64,000 nt of DNA from NCBI GenBank assembly GCA_002492725.1, contig DLAF01000053.1, forward strand, positions 1 to 64,000, in the 5' to 3' direction. The DNA is from Lachnospiraceae bacterium UBA7054 (GTDB lineage Bacteria > Bacillota > Clostridia > Lachnospirales > Lachnospiraceae). A program made the translations under genes and the position numbers. Under the pieces are notes generated by a model. It saw only the letters and a list, made by a program, of their open reading frames with translations, ran no database searches and was not told the DNA's origin. Below are positions 34,518 through 43,586 of this stretch, piece by piece (the stretch's first letter is position 1; each line of letters opens with the position of its first letter).

Positions 34518-35168
34518 CTATAGTACCAACTTTAACTCCACCTGAATGCTGCTGTCCAAACCTTCCAACATCCTTTGGAATTCCTGACCGTCTGCCTTAT
34601 TCCCCACAATGCTGCCATAGTGCGTAGGGATAACCGCCTTCGGCCTGATTTGCGCGATATACTCCGCTGCCTGCTTTCCGTCCATCGTATAGAATCCTCC
34701 AATGGGAATCAGTGCAACATCGCAGCGCACCTTTTTGATATCCTCATTCACATCCGTATCGCCGGACACATAATAGCGGACGCCGTCCATTTCCACCACA
34801 TATCCCTGCCATCTCTTTCCCTTTGTATGAAAAGGTTTCAGCTTATTGTAAGCAGGAATCGTTTCGATCATGATGCCGCCCGCCTCATGGATCTCCCCCG
34901 GCTGATAAAACTGACAATTCTCCGATGCGATACCAGACTCAGACAGCGTCTTCTTTTGCATGGACTCCGGCACAATAAGAAGCGTGTCGTCCTTCTTTAT
35001 CTTTGCAATAGAATCCGGCTCAAAATGATCGTAGTGTTCGTGTGTAATGAAAATAATGTCCGCATCATAAACGGCGGTCTGAATCTGATAAGGGTCGAAA
35101 TATAAAACTTTGGAACCTTCGATACGAATGCTGCTTTGTGTGTTAACGTTAATGTTTGTCAGAATCAT
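34518..35168 (-). CDS. MBL-fold metallo-hydrolase
   Basis: A 216-residue metallo-beta-lactamase-fold hydrolase of the UPF0173/UlaG-like group, with metal site HEHYDH (THEHYDHFEPD), a later YVSGDTD with the bridging Asp, and IPTHYG near the C-terminus. The substrate is unknown. The ATG at 35168 is used because AAGGAGG lies eight bases upstream. It is divergent from the regulator gene at 35343. Confidence 0.88.
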   Translation of the reverse strand: MILTNINVNTQSSIRIEGSKVLYFDPYQIQTAVYDADIIFITHEHYDHFEPDSIAKIKKDDTLLIVPESMQKKTLSESGIASENCQFYQPGEIHEAGGIMIETIPAYNKLKPFHTKGKRWQGYVVEMDGVRYYVSGDTDVNEDIKKVRCDVALIPIGGFYTMDGKQAAEYIAQIRPKAVIPTHYGSIVGNKADGQEFQRMLEGLDSSIQVELKLVL

Positions 35169-35342
35169 GTTGGCGTCCTCCTTCATAAATCTACCATACC
35201 AACTTCACCCGGGTTTGTCAAAAGTTCATCGCCTTTTCTGTTCTTGCAACAAACAAGTGATTATTATATGATACTCTTTGATGATTTACTGAAAATGCAG
35301 TTACTATCCTCAAAAGACAGATTATACAGGGAGCAATCTAAA

Positions 35343-36014
35343 ATGGAACGTATTTTAATTATCGAAGACGAAAGAGATGTCAATCAACTGCTGGCGCAAA
35401 CTCTGCAAAATAGCGGATACGAAACCGTATCCGTCTGGAATGGACTTGAGGGAATCCAACAGTTACAGAAACAGCATTTTGACATGGTTTTGCTGGATCT
35501 GATGCTTCCCTACAAAAGCGGGGACGAGGTATTAAAAGAAATCAGAAAGGACTGTGACATTCCGGTGATTGTGATTTCAGCCAAGGATTTAGTCGGTACA
35601 AAAATCGATCTGCTGACATTGGGAGCAGATGATTATATCACAAAGCCATTTGATTTAGGAGAAGTAACCGCGAGAGTCGTTTCAAACCTGCGGCGATGTC
35701 ACATAAAAAATCAAACAAAGCAGCTCACATACAAGGAATTGACGCTTGATACCGAGAGCAAAACGCTTACAGTAAGCGGCAGCGAGCTGGAACTGACGGC
35801 AAAAGAGTACGGTATCATGGAATTGTTGCTGCAATCCCCCAATAAAGTTTTTTCAAAGGCATATCTCTATGAAACAATCTGGGGATACGAATATCTGGGC
35901 GATGAAAATGTCATCAAGACACACATCAGCAACCTTAGAACCAAAATGAAAAATTACAGTGAAACCGAGTATATTGAAACAGTATGGGGTCTGGGATACC
36001 GGCTTGCCAGGTAA
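35343..36014 (+). CDS. OmpR-family response regulator
   Basis: A 223-residue regulator with Asp52 in VLLDLMLPYKSG, Lys in ITKPFDLGE and a C-terminal winged helix (LTAKEYGIMELLLQSP, ending WGLGYRLAR). The ATG at 35343 gives the normal receiver start MERILIIEDE; a longer frame upstream has no family similarity. It heads an operon regulator-ATPase-permease-kinase (35343-38802), the usual order of lantibiotic/bacitracin response modules. Confidence 0.92.
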   Translation: MERILIIEDERDVNQLLAQTLQNSGYETVSVWNGLEGIQQLQKQHFDMVLLDLMLPYKSGDEVLKEIRKDCDIPVIVISAKDLVGTKIDLLTLGADDYITKPFDLGEVTARVVSNLRRCHIKNQTKQLTYKELTLDTESKTLTVSGSELELTAKEYGIMELLLQSPNKVFSKAYLYETIWGYEYLGDENVIKTHISNLRTKMKNYSETEYIETVWGLGYRLAR

Positions 36015-36015
36015 A

Positions 36016-36032
36016 CTTTACCTTTTCTTTAC
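36016..36032 (+). promoter_or_regulatory. Candidate regulator half-sites upstream of the third ABC operon
   Basis: CTTTAC occurs twice in direct orientation with starts 11 bases apart (36016-36021 and 36027-36032), just after the regulator stop codon and 122 bases before the ABC ATPase start. The spacing matches OmpR-type binding. I see no clear promoter between. Confidence 0.3.
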
Positions 36033-36153
36033 AACTTTTTGCATTTAATAGGATTTTCTTAACGTTTACCAAACCATTATGCGCTATATTTTCTATAAAG
36101 AATTGAACATGATTCTTAGAAAATCTACATAACAGAAAGGAAGGACACAAAAC

Positions 36154-37077
36154 ATGGGCAAGGTGGTTTTGGAAACGAGAGATTTATCAAAACAGTATAA
36201 ATCACAGCTTGCATTAAGTCATGTAAATCTGAGCCTGCAACAGGGAAAGATTTATGGCTTGATCGGAAAAAACGGCGCCGGAAAGACGACTCTGATGCGA
36301 ATGATTGCAGGACTGGGATACCCGACACAGGGCAGCATTCTGCTATTCGGCACAGAAAACCGCAGAGGATTGGAGGCAGCCGGTAAACGCATCGGTTCCC
36401 TGATCGAAGCTCCGGGCGTGGTAGCAGGTATGTCTGCAAAAGAAAACATGCATCTGCAATGTCTGATGAAAGGCATGCCAAATTATGAAATTGAGGATGA
36501 GCTGCTTAAACTCGTCGGTCTAAAGGACACCGGGAAGAAGAAAGTAAAGAATTTTTCCCTTGGAATGAAACAGCGGCTTGGAATTGCAACAACACTGATT
36601 GGAAATCCCGATCTGCTCATGCTGGATGAGCCTATTAACGGTTTAGACCCCGCAGGCGTGATCGAAATTCGGAACCTGATTAAAAAACTGAGCACCTGTG
36701 AAAACAAGACGATTCTGATTTCCAGTCATAATCTGCCGGAATTATACCAGGTTGCCACAGATTTCATCATTATCCACAAAGGCGAAATCCGTGAAGTTCT
36801 TTCTCATGAAGAACTGGACGAGCGGTGCAAATGTTATATCTCCTTAGCAGCCGCTAATGTAAATCAGCTGACAGCGGTATTGGAAGAAAAACTGCACACC
36901 CAAAATTTTCAGGTAATGCCGGACAACAGTGTCAAGCTGTTTGATTTCCTGGACGAAAGGGAACGGGTAGGACGGGTACTGCATGAAAATGACGTGATCA
37001 TCACAAATATTTCGGTATGCGAGACCAGTTTGGAAGATTATTTTATGCGTGTGATCGGAGGGAACGAAAATGCTTAG
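36154..37077 (+). CDS. BcrA/lantibiotic-protection ABC ATPase
   Basis: A 307-residue ATPase with Walker A GKNGAGKTT (near 38-46), signature FSLGMKQRL, Walker B LLMLDEPINGLDP and switch His in ISSHNLPE. The long C-terminal tail ends in ISVCETSLEDYFMRV, a pattern shared with the ATPase at 9591 (QRETSLEDIFL). AAGGAAGG lies upstream of the ATG. It overlaps the permease gene by 8 bases. Likely exports or expels peptide antibiotics. Confidence 0.9.
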   Translation: MGKVVLETRDLSKQYKSQLALSHVNLSLQQGKIYGLIGKNGAGKTTLMRMIAGLGYPTQGSILLFGTENRRGLEAAGKRIGSLIEAPGVVAGMSAKENMHLQCLMKGMPNYEIEDELLKLVGLKDTGKKKVKNFSLGMKQRLGIATTLIGNPDLLMLDEPINGLDPAGVIEIRNLIKKLSTCENKTILISSHNLPELYQVATDFIIIHKGEIREVLSHEELDERCKCYISLAAANVNQLTAVLEEKLHTQNFQVMPDNSVKLFDFLDERERVGRVLHENDVIITNISVCETSLEDYFMRVIGGNENA

Positions 37078-37849
37078 TTTATTACGAAGTGAATGGTATC
37101 AGGTGAGAAAATCCTTGTCGTTAAAAATTACTTTTGGAATCGTCCTGGCAGCATCTGTCATGTTTGGCATCAAACTTACCGACACGGCTAATTTGTCAGA
37201 ATATAGAAAGATGAATCTGGTTTATACCCTGTATGGCGGAGGAGCTATATGCAACCATATGAGTGACGGCGCAATGGCGCTGCTGCTTGCCAGCTTATTT
37301 GCAGGCTGGATGATCGGCGGAAGCTTTGAAAACCGAGTCATTCAGGAATCCATCTCCTACGGGAAAAAAAGAAGCACCGTTTATCTGGCTAAAATGTTCA
37401 TGTATTCCCTCGTGGTGACAGCGCTGTGCCTGGTCTACTGGTGTGTGACAACGCTCCCGACAGGAATCAAATATGGTCTGGGCACCGAGGACATTTGTGG
37501 AAATCTGTGCCACCTTCCTTATATTATCGGAATGGTCGCCGCCGGCAGCATAGCATATATCAGCATATTTATGGTCTGCGGCGTGATCGCATTCTGCGCG
37601 CGAAAAACCGGAACCACGATGGGTATCTGTTTTGTCGGCATCTTAGTCGGCGGAAATCTTCTGGCATCGTTCGTTTCTGAGAAGATCGCAGCAATCATCC
37701 ATTACACACCACTCGGGCTGTATTATCGCGTTCTGAAAACGGATGTGACATGGTATGACATCGGACAAACCGCAGGGATCAGCCTGCTTTGGATCATCGG
37801 TTTGGGTGCTGTCGGATATTATATCTTTCAGAAAGCAGAATTGAAATAA
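37070..37849 (+). CDS. ABC-2-type permease of the third peptide-resistance operon
   Basis: A 259-residue protein with about six TM segments after an N-terminal amphipathic start (MLSLLRSEWYQVRKSLSLK). It pairs with the ATPase encoded immediately upstream and is followed 20 bases later by the kinase gene. It is the only permease in this operon, so a homodimer is expected, unlike the operon at 9591. Confidence 0.87.
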   Translation: MLSLLRSEWYQVRKSLSLKITFGIVLAASVMFGIKLTDTANLSEYRKMNLVYTLYGGGAICNHMSDGAMALLLASLFAGWMIGGSFENRVIQESISYGKKRSTVYLAKMFMYSLVVTALCLVYWCVTTLPTGIKYGLGTEDICGNLCHLPYIIGMVAAGSIAYISIFMVCGVIAFCARKTGTTMGICFVGILVGGNLLASFVSEKIAAIIHYTPLGLYYRVLKTDVTWYDIGQTAGISLLWIIGLGAVGYYIFQKAELK

Positions 37850-37869
37850 TTGGTATCGTGGAGGGAAAG

Positions 37870-38802
37870 ATGAGGTTTGCAGTTCTTGTCATCAGTGTAT
37901 TATGGGTTATCCTGCTCCTATATTTTGTGGGTTTAAAATGCCAGCTGCGCAGCTTAAGGCGTCAGCTGGAATACCGGGTCAGTAATCCGATCAAAAAACC
38001 GCTTGCACTGGAAATGCAGGATACTGACCTGATGGCACTGACTGCTGCCTTGAACCAAATTTTCAGGCAGGACGAGGAATTTCGCCGCATTCAGAACAGG
38101 AATGAGAATGAATATAAGGAATTAATAACCAATATTTCCCACGATTTGCGAACTCCGCTGACCGTCCTGAAAGGATATCTGCAATTATTGGAGCGCTGTG
38201 AGATCGATGACACCGGCAGAAAATATCTTTCCATCTGTTTTCGGCACACTGACGAACTGGAACGGAGGATCAGACAGTTTTTCGAGTACTCCTATTGGAT
38301 GAATCAGGATCAGGAAGTGCAGCTGAACATCATCAATGTAACCAACATCATCGTTGACAGTATGACAGACTTTATCCCGGTATTTGAAGAAAAAGGTCTC
38401 ACGATGCGGCTTAATCAGGATACCGTCTGCAAGGGATTGGCAGATGAAGAACTGCTTCGGCGGGTAATGCAAAATCTTCTGAAAAACTGTCTGCAATATT
38501 CCGCCGGAGAGGTAGTCGTTTCCATCACCAAAGATACAGACATACAAAGGATTCCCTCACAAAACCATACACCAAAAGACAGGATCCGTATCTGTGTCCA
38601 AAATCCGATTGCCGAGGATTTAGAGGTGGATCCCTCTAAAATATTTCAGCGGTTTTATGTGGGAAAAAAAGAGCGCAATCAGTCCACCGGTCTGGGATTA
38701 TCCATCGTGAAACTCCTTGTTGAAAAAATGCAGGGAGAAGTATTTGTCACACGCGATGGGAATCTGCTGCGCATCGGATTTTATCTGAATACCGGCCATT
38801 GA
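37870..38802 (+). CDS. Sensor histidine kinase with a single TM segment
   Basis: A 310-residue kinase with only one N-terminal TM segment (residues about 3-22), no extracellular domain, a short linker, HisKA with His91 in NISHDLRTPLTVLKGY, N-box NLLKNCLQYSAG and G2 STGLGLSIV. A kinase lacking an outside sensor must receive its signal through the membrane or from the ABC transporter, as in BceS-type flux sensing. Start at 37870 with GGAGGGA upstream. Its last 56 bases overlap the end of the convergent MATE gene. Confidence 0.9.
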   Translation: MRFAVLVISVLWVILLLYFVGLKCQLRSLRRQLEYRVSNPIKKPLALEMQDTDLMALTAALNQIFRQDEEFRRIQNRNENEYKELITNISHDLRTPLTVLKGYLQLLERCEIDDTGRKYLSICFRHTDELERRIRQFFEYSYWMNQDQEVQLNIINVTNIIVDSMTDFIPVFEEKGLTMRLNQDTVCKGLADEELLRRVMQNLLKNCLQYSAGEVVVSITKDTDIQRIPSQNHTPKDRIRICVQNPIAEDLEVDPSKIFQRFYVGKKERNQSTGLGLSIVKLLVEKMQGEVFVTRDGNLLRIGFYLNTGH

Positions 38803-40156
38803 TATGGTTCAGACTTTGATTACCTGAAACTTTTTCCACTTCCCGGACTTTACGCAGGAAGAAGATTACTGCCCGAAATATCCAGTCACAGACCATGGCA
38901 AGGGCGATGCCGATCACCCCCATATCAAAAATAATACCAAACAGCCATGATAAGAGCAGCCGCACGGCAAGCGTAGAGACAACGGAAATCACCATCGTAA
39001 ATTTTACATCCCCGGCTGCTCTCAAACCATTGCTCAACGCGCCGGAAAAAGGAAACGCAGCCGCATTAAATACATTATGGATCAACACCAGCCAAATGAC
39101 AAGCCGCTTTGTTTCCGGCTCCAATGCGTACACCATAAGAAACAGCGGCGTCAGCAGAAAAATCAGAAAATTCCATGCAGATGACAGTAAAAGCGTAATG
39201 CGGGTCAGTTTTTTGAAATAATAGTCTGCAGCATCCGTATCCCTATTTCCCATACACTGTCCGATCACCGTGATAAAAGCCGGCCCCATGGCAACTCCCG
39301 CCAGAGCCGCCATAGACCAGATGCTCTGTGCCACGCCGTTTGCCGCGATCTGATACGTGCCAAACAGAGCCACAATGCTGGAAAGCGCCACTTTTACCAG
39401 CTGAAAGACGCCATTTTCCAAGCCATTTGGTACGGCTATGCCCAAAATCTGCTTCATGGACGCACCGTTCCATCTGAAAATCCACTGCCACTGATAGACT
39501 ACCCCGTTTTGTTTCCTGAAACACAACACCGTAATGACCACGGCAGAAAAAACTCTGGCAATCAGAGACGGCCACGCGACACCCGCCACCCCTGCATGGA
39601 GGGCAAATACACCAATGAGGTTGCCAATGATATTGATTATGTTGGAAACTACCGACAAATACATGGTCACGTCCGTTTTGCCCAAGCTGCGATAGATTGC
39701 CGCGCCGGAATTGTAGACAGCCAGCGCAGGGTAAGAATAAGCGGAGATCCTCAGATAAGTCACACACGCTGCCATGACATCTGTCTCCACCCTGCCAAAT
39801 AACAGCCGTAGAAGCCACTCGCCGCTAAGCAGTACAAACACCGAAATGATAACGGAAAACCCGGTGGAAAACAGCAGAAGCTGGCTTGCCGCCTCCCCCG
39901 CATTTTCCATCGCCCTGCGCCCGATATACTGGCTGATCACCACAGCACCGCCGGAAGCCAGAGCGGTAAACAGGTAGATAAAGATGGTATTAAACTGGTT
40001 GACTAAAGACACCCCGGACACTGCCGCTTCCCCTGCATAGCTGACCACAAGCGTATCCGCCATGCCAACCAGCATGACCAGAAGCTGCTCCAAAAACAGC
40101 GGCAGTATCATGTTTTTCAAGTCCCTGTTAGAAAAGATTTCCGCTTTCTGATCCAT
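38747..40156 (-). CDS. MATE-family efflux transporter
   Basis: A 469-residue membrane protein with the 12-TM MatE plan in two halves. N-terminal segment LEQLLVMLVGMADTLVVSYAGEAAVSGVSL and the later NGLENGVFQLVKVALSSIVALFGTYQIAANG are characteristic. It should export cationic compounds with Na+ or H+ antiport. The last 25 residues are hydrophilic, unlike the family, and are encoded within the 56-base overlap with the kinase 3' end, so the stop may have moved. Confidence 0.9.
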   Translation of the reverse strand: MDQKAEIFSNRDLKNMILPLFLEQLLVMLVGMADTLVVSYAGEAAVSGVSLVNQFNTIFIYLFTALASGGAVVISQYIGRRAMENAGEAASQLLLFSTGFSVIISVFVLLSGEWLLRLLFGRVETDVMAACVTYLRISAYSYPALAVYNSGAAIYRSLGKTDVTMYLSVVSNIINIIGNLIGVFALHAGVAGVAWPSLIARVFSAVVITVLCFRKQNGVVYQWQWIFRWNGASMKQILGIAVPNGLENGVFQLVKVALSSIVALFGTYQIAANGVAQSIWSMAALAGVAMGPAFITVIGQCMGNRDTDAADYYFKKLTRITLLLSSAWNFLIFLLTPLFLMVYALEPETKRLVIWLVLIHNVFNAAAFPFSGALSNGLRAAGDVKFTMVISVVSTLAVRLLLSWLFGIIFDMGVIGIALAMVCDWIFRAVIFFLRKVREVEKVSGNQSLNHINGRYSDKIRCAADSHRV

Positions 40157-40187
40157 TCTACAGCCCCCTGCTTTACAGACCCCTTAA

Positions 40188-40835
40188 TCATTCTCCCAGA
40201 TGCAGATCAAGACCGTTTACCCATTCCATGACTGTATCCTGAGAATCACCGCCGTTTAAGCGTTTTCCTTCCATCCATGCGGCGCCGCTTGTAAGCTGTT
40301 CCAGATTCGTTGCACTGGAACCCACCCCGCTGCCTCCGGAAGTGCAGAAGGGAACGACCGTCTTACCCGAAAAATCATAGCTTTCCACAAAGGTACTGAC
40401 GATCCTCGGCGCCTCTCCCCACCAGATGGGATAACCGATAAACACAATATCATACTGTTCTATATTCTCCACAGAGCCGGAAATCGCCGGACGGGAAGAA
40501 GCGTCATTCATTTCGATGGTGGAGCGGCTGTTGTTATCACTGTAGTCTAAATCTGCATCTGTATAGGGTTCTTCGGGAATGATCTCGTAAATCTCTGCAT
40601 TCAGGCCATTTGCAATATGCTCCGCCACGCCTTTCGTTGTCCCTGTCGCAGAGAAATAAGCTACAAGCACTTTGCTTCCCTGTGTTTCAGGAGTCTCTGT
40701 TTCCGGCTGTTTTGTTTCAGAAATCCCTGCATCTTCCGTGGAAGGAAGCTGTGCCCGTTCCACGGAATTACCACAGGCCGCAAGACCCAAAATCATTGTA
40801 AGAGAAAGTAAAATCGTAATTGCTTTTTTCATCAT
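40188..40835 (-). CDS. Flavodoxin-like lipoprotein
   Basis: A 215-residue exported flavodoxin. A lipoprotein signal (MMKKAITILLSLTMILGLAAC) ends with lipobox LAAC, then a Ser/Pro/Glu/Thr-rich linker and a flavodoxin fold with FMN phosphate loop YFSATGTTKGVA, FIGYPIWWGEAP and CTSGGSGVG. The ATG at 40835 has GGAGG six bases upstream. Likely role: extracytoplasmic one-electron carrier or quinone reductase. It lies 31 bases after the MATE gene start on the same strand, so the order is flavodoxin then MATE. Confidence 0.85.
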   Translation of the reverse strand: MMKKAITILLSLTMILGLAACGNSVERAQLPSTEDAGISETKQPETETPETQGSKVLVAYFSATGTTKGVAEHIANGLNAEIYEIIPEEPYTDADLDYSDNNSRSTIEMNDASSRPAISGSVENIEQYDIVFIGYPIWWGEAPRIVSTFVESYDFSGKTVVPFCTSGGSGVGSSATNLEQLTSGAAWMEGKRLNGGDSQDTVMEWVNGLDLHLGE

Positions 40836-40962
40836 CCAATACCTCCAAAATTTTATATGTAAAAAAGTAAGTGCCGCCGAGAACTCTTTCCCTGACTGCA
40901 CTTACATTCTAAATCACTGTTGTCGTTATATCAAATACCTGGTTTATATAGTAATCCCATGC

Positions 40963-42381
40963 CTAAAAGGCATTTTTTAGTGTAATGCCAAGTGTCCTGC
41001 ATCCTTCGTTAATGACCGCCAAAAGTTCATCGTCCGTAAGCACGGTTACCCTGCCGCCCTCATACTCTGCGTCTACCCATGTTTTCACATAAGCTACCAG
41101 TTCCGAAGTCTTTTCAACCTTATCGTCGTCGGAAAGTCTGAAATAGGTATTGATCCAATGCGCAATGCCAGCAAGGCCTGAAGTATTTGATACCGCACAA
41201 AGCACAGGTCTGTGCAGGAATTTTTCCGTGTCAAAGATATTGTAAATTTCCTCATTCTTTAACAGACCGTCTGCATGGATGCCCGCCCTTGTAACATTGA
41301 AATTCTTTCCGACAAAAGGTGTTCTCGGCGGAATCTGATATCCGATTTCTTTCTCATAATATTCTGCCAGCTCCGTAATGACAGTGGTATCCATACCGTT
41401 TAAGGTTCCCCGCAGCTGTGCATACTCAAATACCATGGCTTCAAGCGGCGTATTACCGGTACGCTCTCCAATTCCGAAGATCGAAGTATTCACACCGGAA
41501 CAGCCATAAAGCCATGCCGTCGTCGAGTTCACCACCGCCTTATAAAAGTCATTGTGACCGTGCCATTCTATCCACTCATGCGGCACCCCTGCATGTGTAT
41601 GAATCGCATAAATGATACCCTGCACACTTCTTGGAATAACCGCACCCGGAAAGTTCACTCCATATCCCATGGTATCACATGCGCGCACGATAATTGGCAG
41701 TTTATACTGCTCCGACAGCTTCATAAGTTCCTGACAAAACGGTACAACATATCCGTAAATATCCGCCCTTGTAATATCTTCTAAGTGACACCTGACGCTG
41801 ATCCCCTCATCAAGGCATTGCTTCACGACAGACAGATAATGCTCCATCGCCTGTTTTCTCGTCATCTTAAGCTTAAAGAAAATATGATAATCCGAACAGC
41901 TCACAAGGATTCCCGTCTGCTTCATGCCGATCTCTTTTACCAGCTTAAAGTCCTCTTTGCTTGCCCTGATCCATGATGTAACCTCCGGGAACCGATATCC
42001 GCGTTCCATACACTTATAGACCGCATCTCTGTCCTTCTTACTGTATAAGAAAAACTCGCTTTGACGTATCATGCCGTTTGGACCGCCAAGTCTGTGCAGA
42101 TAATCATATATCGTCACAATCTGTTCCGTACTGTAAGGCGCCCTCGACTGCTGCCCGTCTCTGAAGGTCGTGTCCGTAATCCAGATTTCCTTTGGCATAT
42201 TATGCGGGACTACCCTGTCATTAAAAGGTATTTTGGGTATCTCATCATAAGGGAACATATTCCTGAATGCATTCGGCTTCTCCACATCCTGAAGCTGATA
42301 CATATGCTCCTCAATCTCTAGCAGATTGTTATGTTCATTCATTGTAACCGGGCGGTTTTCAAAATACTTGGCATCTGCCAT
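40963..42381 (-). CDS. DRE-TIM metallolyase: isopropylmalate/homocitrate or Re-citrate synthase type
   Basis: A 472-residue enzyme of the HMGL-like family: ITDTTFRDGQQSRAP (acyl-acceptor and metal Asp, catalytic Arg), HLEDITRAD, and metal pair HGH in IEWHGHNDFYK. It lacks the C-terminal LeuA regulatory domain of about 120 residues. Enzymes of this length and motif set include isopropylmalate and homocitrate synthases and the clostridial Re-type citrate synthase. The 60-residue N-terminal lead and the lack of leu or lys genes nearby make Re-citrate synthase plausible. Start: the ATG at 42393 is placed at once after AAGGAG, so 42381 is preferred. A consensus promoter lies upstream. Confidence 0.75.
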   Translation of the reverse strand: MADAKYFENRPVTMNEHNNLLEIEEHMYQLQDVEKPNAFRNMFPYDEIPKIPFNDRVVPHNMPKEIWITDTTFRDGQQSRAPYSTEQIVTIYDYLHRLGGPNGMIRQSEFFLYSKKDRDAVYKCMERGYRFPEVTSWIRASKEDFKLVKEIGMKQTGILVSCSDYHIFFKLKMTRKQAMEHYLSVVKQCLDEGISVRCHLEDITRADIYGYVVPFCQELMKLSEQYKLPIIVRACDTMGYGVNFPGAVIPRSVQGIIYAIHTHAGVPHEWIEWHGHNDFYKAVVNSTTAWLYGCSGVNTSIFGIGERTGNTPLEAMVFEYAQLRGTLNGMDTTVITELAEYYEKEIGYQIPPRTPFVGKNFNVTRAGIHADGLLKNEEIYNIFDTEKFLHRPVLCAVSNTSGLAGIAHWINTYFRLSDDDKVEKTSELVAYVKTWVDAEYEGGRVTVLTDDELLAVINEGCRTLGITLKNAF

Positions 42382-42422
42382 GGTGCAATTCATCTCCTTT
42401 TCTGATATAACACGTCTGCATT

Positions 42423-42451
42423 ATTGTATACAATAATACGCTATCTGTCAA
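42423..42451 (-). promoter_or_regulatory. Consensus promoter of the citrate/isopropylmalate synthase-like gene
   Basis: On the minus strand TTGACA (42451-42446), 17-base spacer, TACAAT (42428-42423): six of six and five of six. About 40 bases before the start codon. Confidence 0.8.
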
Positions 42452-42459
42452 TAAAAACT

Positions 42460-42473
42460 CTGCTATATAGCAG
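42460..42473. promoter_or_regulatory. 14-bp perfect palindrome between divergent promoters
   Basis: CTGCTATATAGCAG is its own reverse complement. It lies 8 bases upstream of the -35 box of the synthase-like gene and 36 bases from the -35 of the divergent aldo/keto reductase gene, a fitting place for an operator shared by both. Confidence 0.45.
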
Positions 42474-42508
42474 CAATCCCTTTATGTAATATTTCATAAA
42501 ATTTTTTA

Positions 42509-42538
42509 TTGACTTCAACTATACTTGATGTGTTATCT
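42509..42538 (+). promoter_or_regulatory. Promoter of the aldo/keto reductase gene
   Basis: TTGACT (42509-42514), 18-base spacer, TTATCT (42533-42538). Moderate match; leader of about 60 bases. Confidence 0.45.
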
Positions 42539-42605
42539 TATATAAATGGAGAATATTCTGATAATTATGAAATAATCGGTTGGCAAATTTGAAAAAAGGA
42601 GAGGC

Positions 42606-43529
42606 ATGATGAAAGAAATCGTATTAGGAACTACCGGTAGGAAAATGCCTGCTATCGTAGTAGGATGTATGCGATTGACGGGAAAAAATTGTGCCCAGAT
42701 GCAGGAATTTATACATACGGCCATGGAGCAGGGAGCCTGTTATTATGATCATGCGGATATCTATGGCGGCGGACAGTGCGAAACTATTTTTGGCGAAGCC
42801 ATGGCTAAAGATACCTCGATAAAAAGAGAAGATTTATTCTTACAGTCTAAATGCGGCATTCGTCAGGGATTCTTTGATCTCTCCCAAGAGTATATTATTT
42901 CTTCCGTAGATGGGATTTTGAAACGATTACAAACGGAATATCTGGATGTCCTGTTGCTGCATCGTTCAGATGCACTTGTGGAGCCGGAGGAAGTGGCAGC
43001 CGCTTTTGAAGAGCTGTATGCAAAAGGGAAGGTAAGATATTTCGGCGTATCTAACCATAAACCGATGCAGATTGAATTGTTAAAAAAGTATGTGAAGCAA
43101 CCCCTTATCATTAACCAGCTGCAATTTAGCATTCCGGTATCAAACATGGTGGCAAACGGTCTGGAAGTAAATATGACTTCGGAGGGAGCCTCAGATCGAG
43201 ATGGCAGCGTATTGGATTATTCCAGAATACATGATATGACAATTCAGGCATGGTCTCCGTTCCAGATGCCGAACTGGAAAGGCTGTTTTATTGACAGTGA
43301 AGAATATCCGGAATTAAACAGAGAATTGCAGAATTTGGCAGAAAAATATAAGGTCAGCACCACCACGATTGCAACCGCGTGGATTTTACGCCATCCGGCA
43401 GGAATGCAGGTGATTACGGGTACAGCCAGTGAGAAACGTTTGACTGAAATTATTGCAGCAGAAAAGATATCGCTTTCCAGAGAGGAATGGTATCGATTGT
43501 ATCTGTCGGCAGGACATTTCTTACCATAA
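42606..43529 (+). CDS. Aldo/keto reductase
   Basis: A 307-residue NAD(P)H-dependent reductase of the YdhF-like group. The catalytic tetrad is visible as Asp48 and Tyr53 (YYDHADIYGGG), Lys82 (QSKCGI) and His119 (LLLHRSD). C-terminal ATAWILRHPAGMQVITGT is the cofactor-binding signature. AAAAGGAG is upstream of the double ATG. Divergent from the synthase-like gene. Substrate unknown. Confidence 0.9.
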   Translation: MMKEIVLGTTGRKMPAIVVGCMRLTGKNCAQMQEFIHTAMEQGACYYDHADIYGGGQCETIFGEAMAKDTSIKREDLFLQSKCGIRQGFFDLSQEYIISSVDGILKRLQTEYLDVLLLHRSDALVEPEEVAAAFEELYAKGKVRYFGVSNHKPMQIELLKKYVKQPLIINQLQFSIPVSNMVANGLEVNMTSEGASDRDGSVLDYSRIHDMTIQAWSPFQMPNWKGCFIDSEEYPELNRELQNLAEKYKVSTTTIATAWILRHPAGMQVITGTASEKRLTEIIAAEKISLSREEWYRLYLSAGHFLP

Positions 43530-43586
43530 AAAATATACTCCTGCGGAGTACCCCATAAAATCACTGGTACGGAGGAGATCTTTCAA

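Noticed and set aside
40959..40978. ATGCCT-AAA-AGGCAT followed by T6 as a terminator
   Set aside because: The T-run is on the plus strand, but genes on both sides are leftward; the hairpin overlaps the last codons of the synthase-like gene and is only 6 bp.
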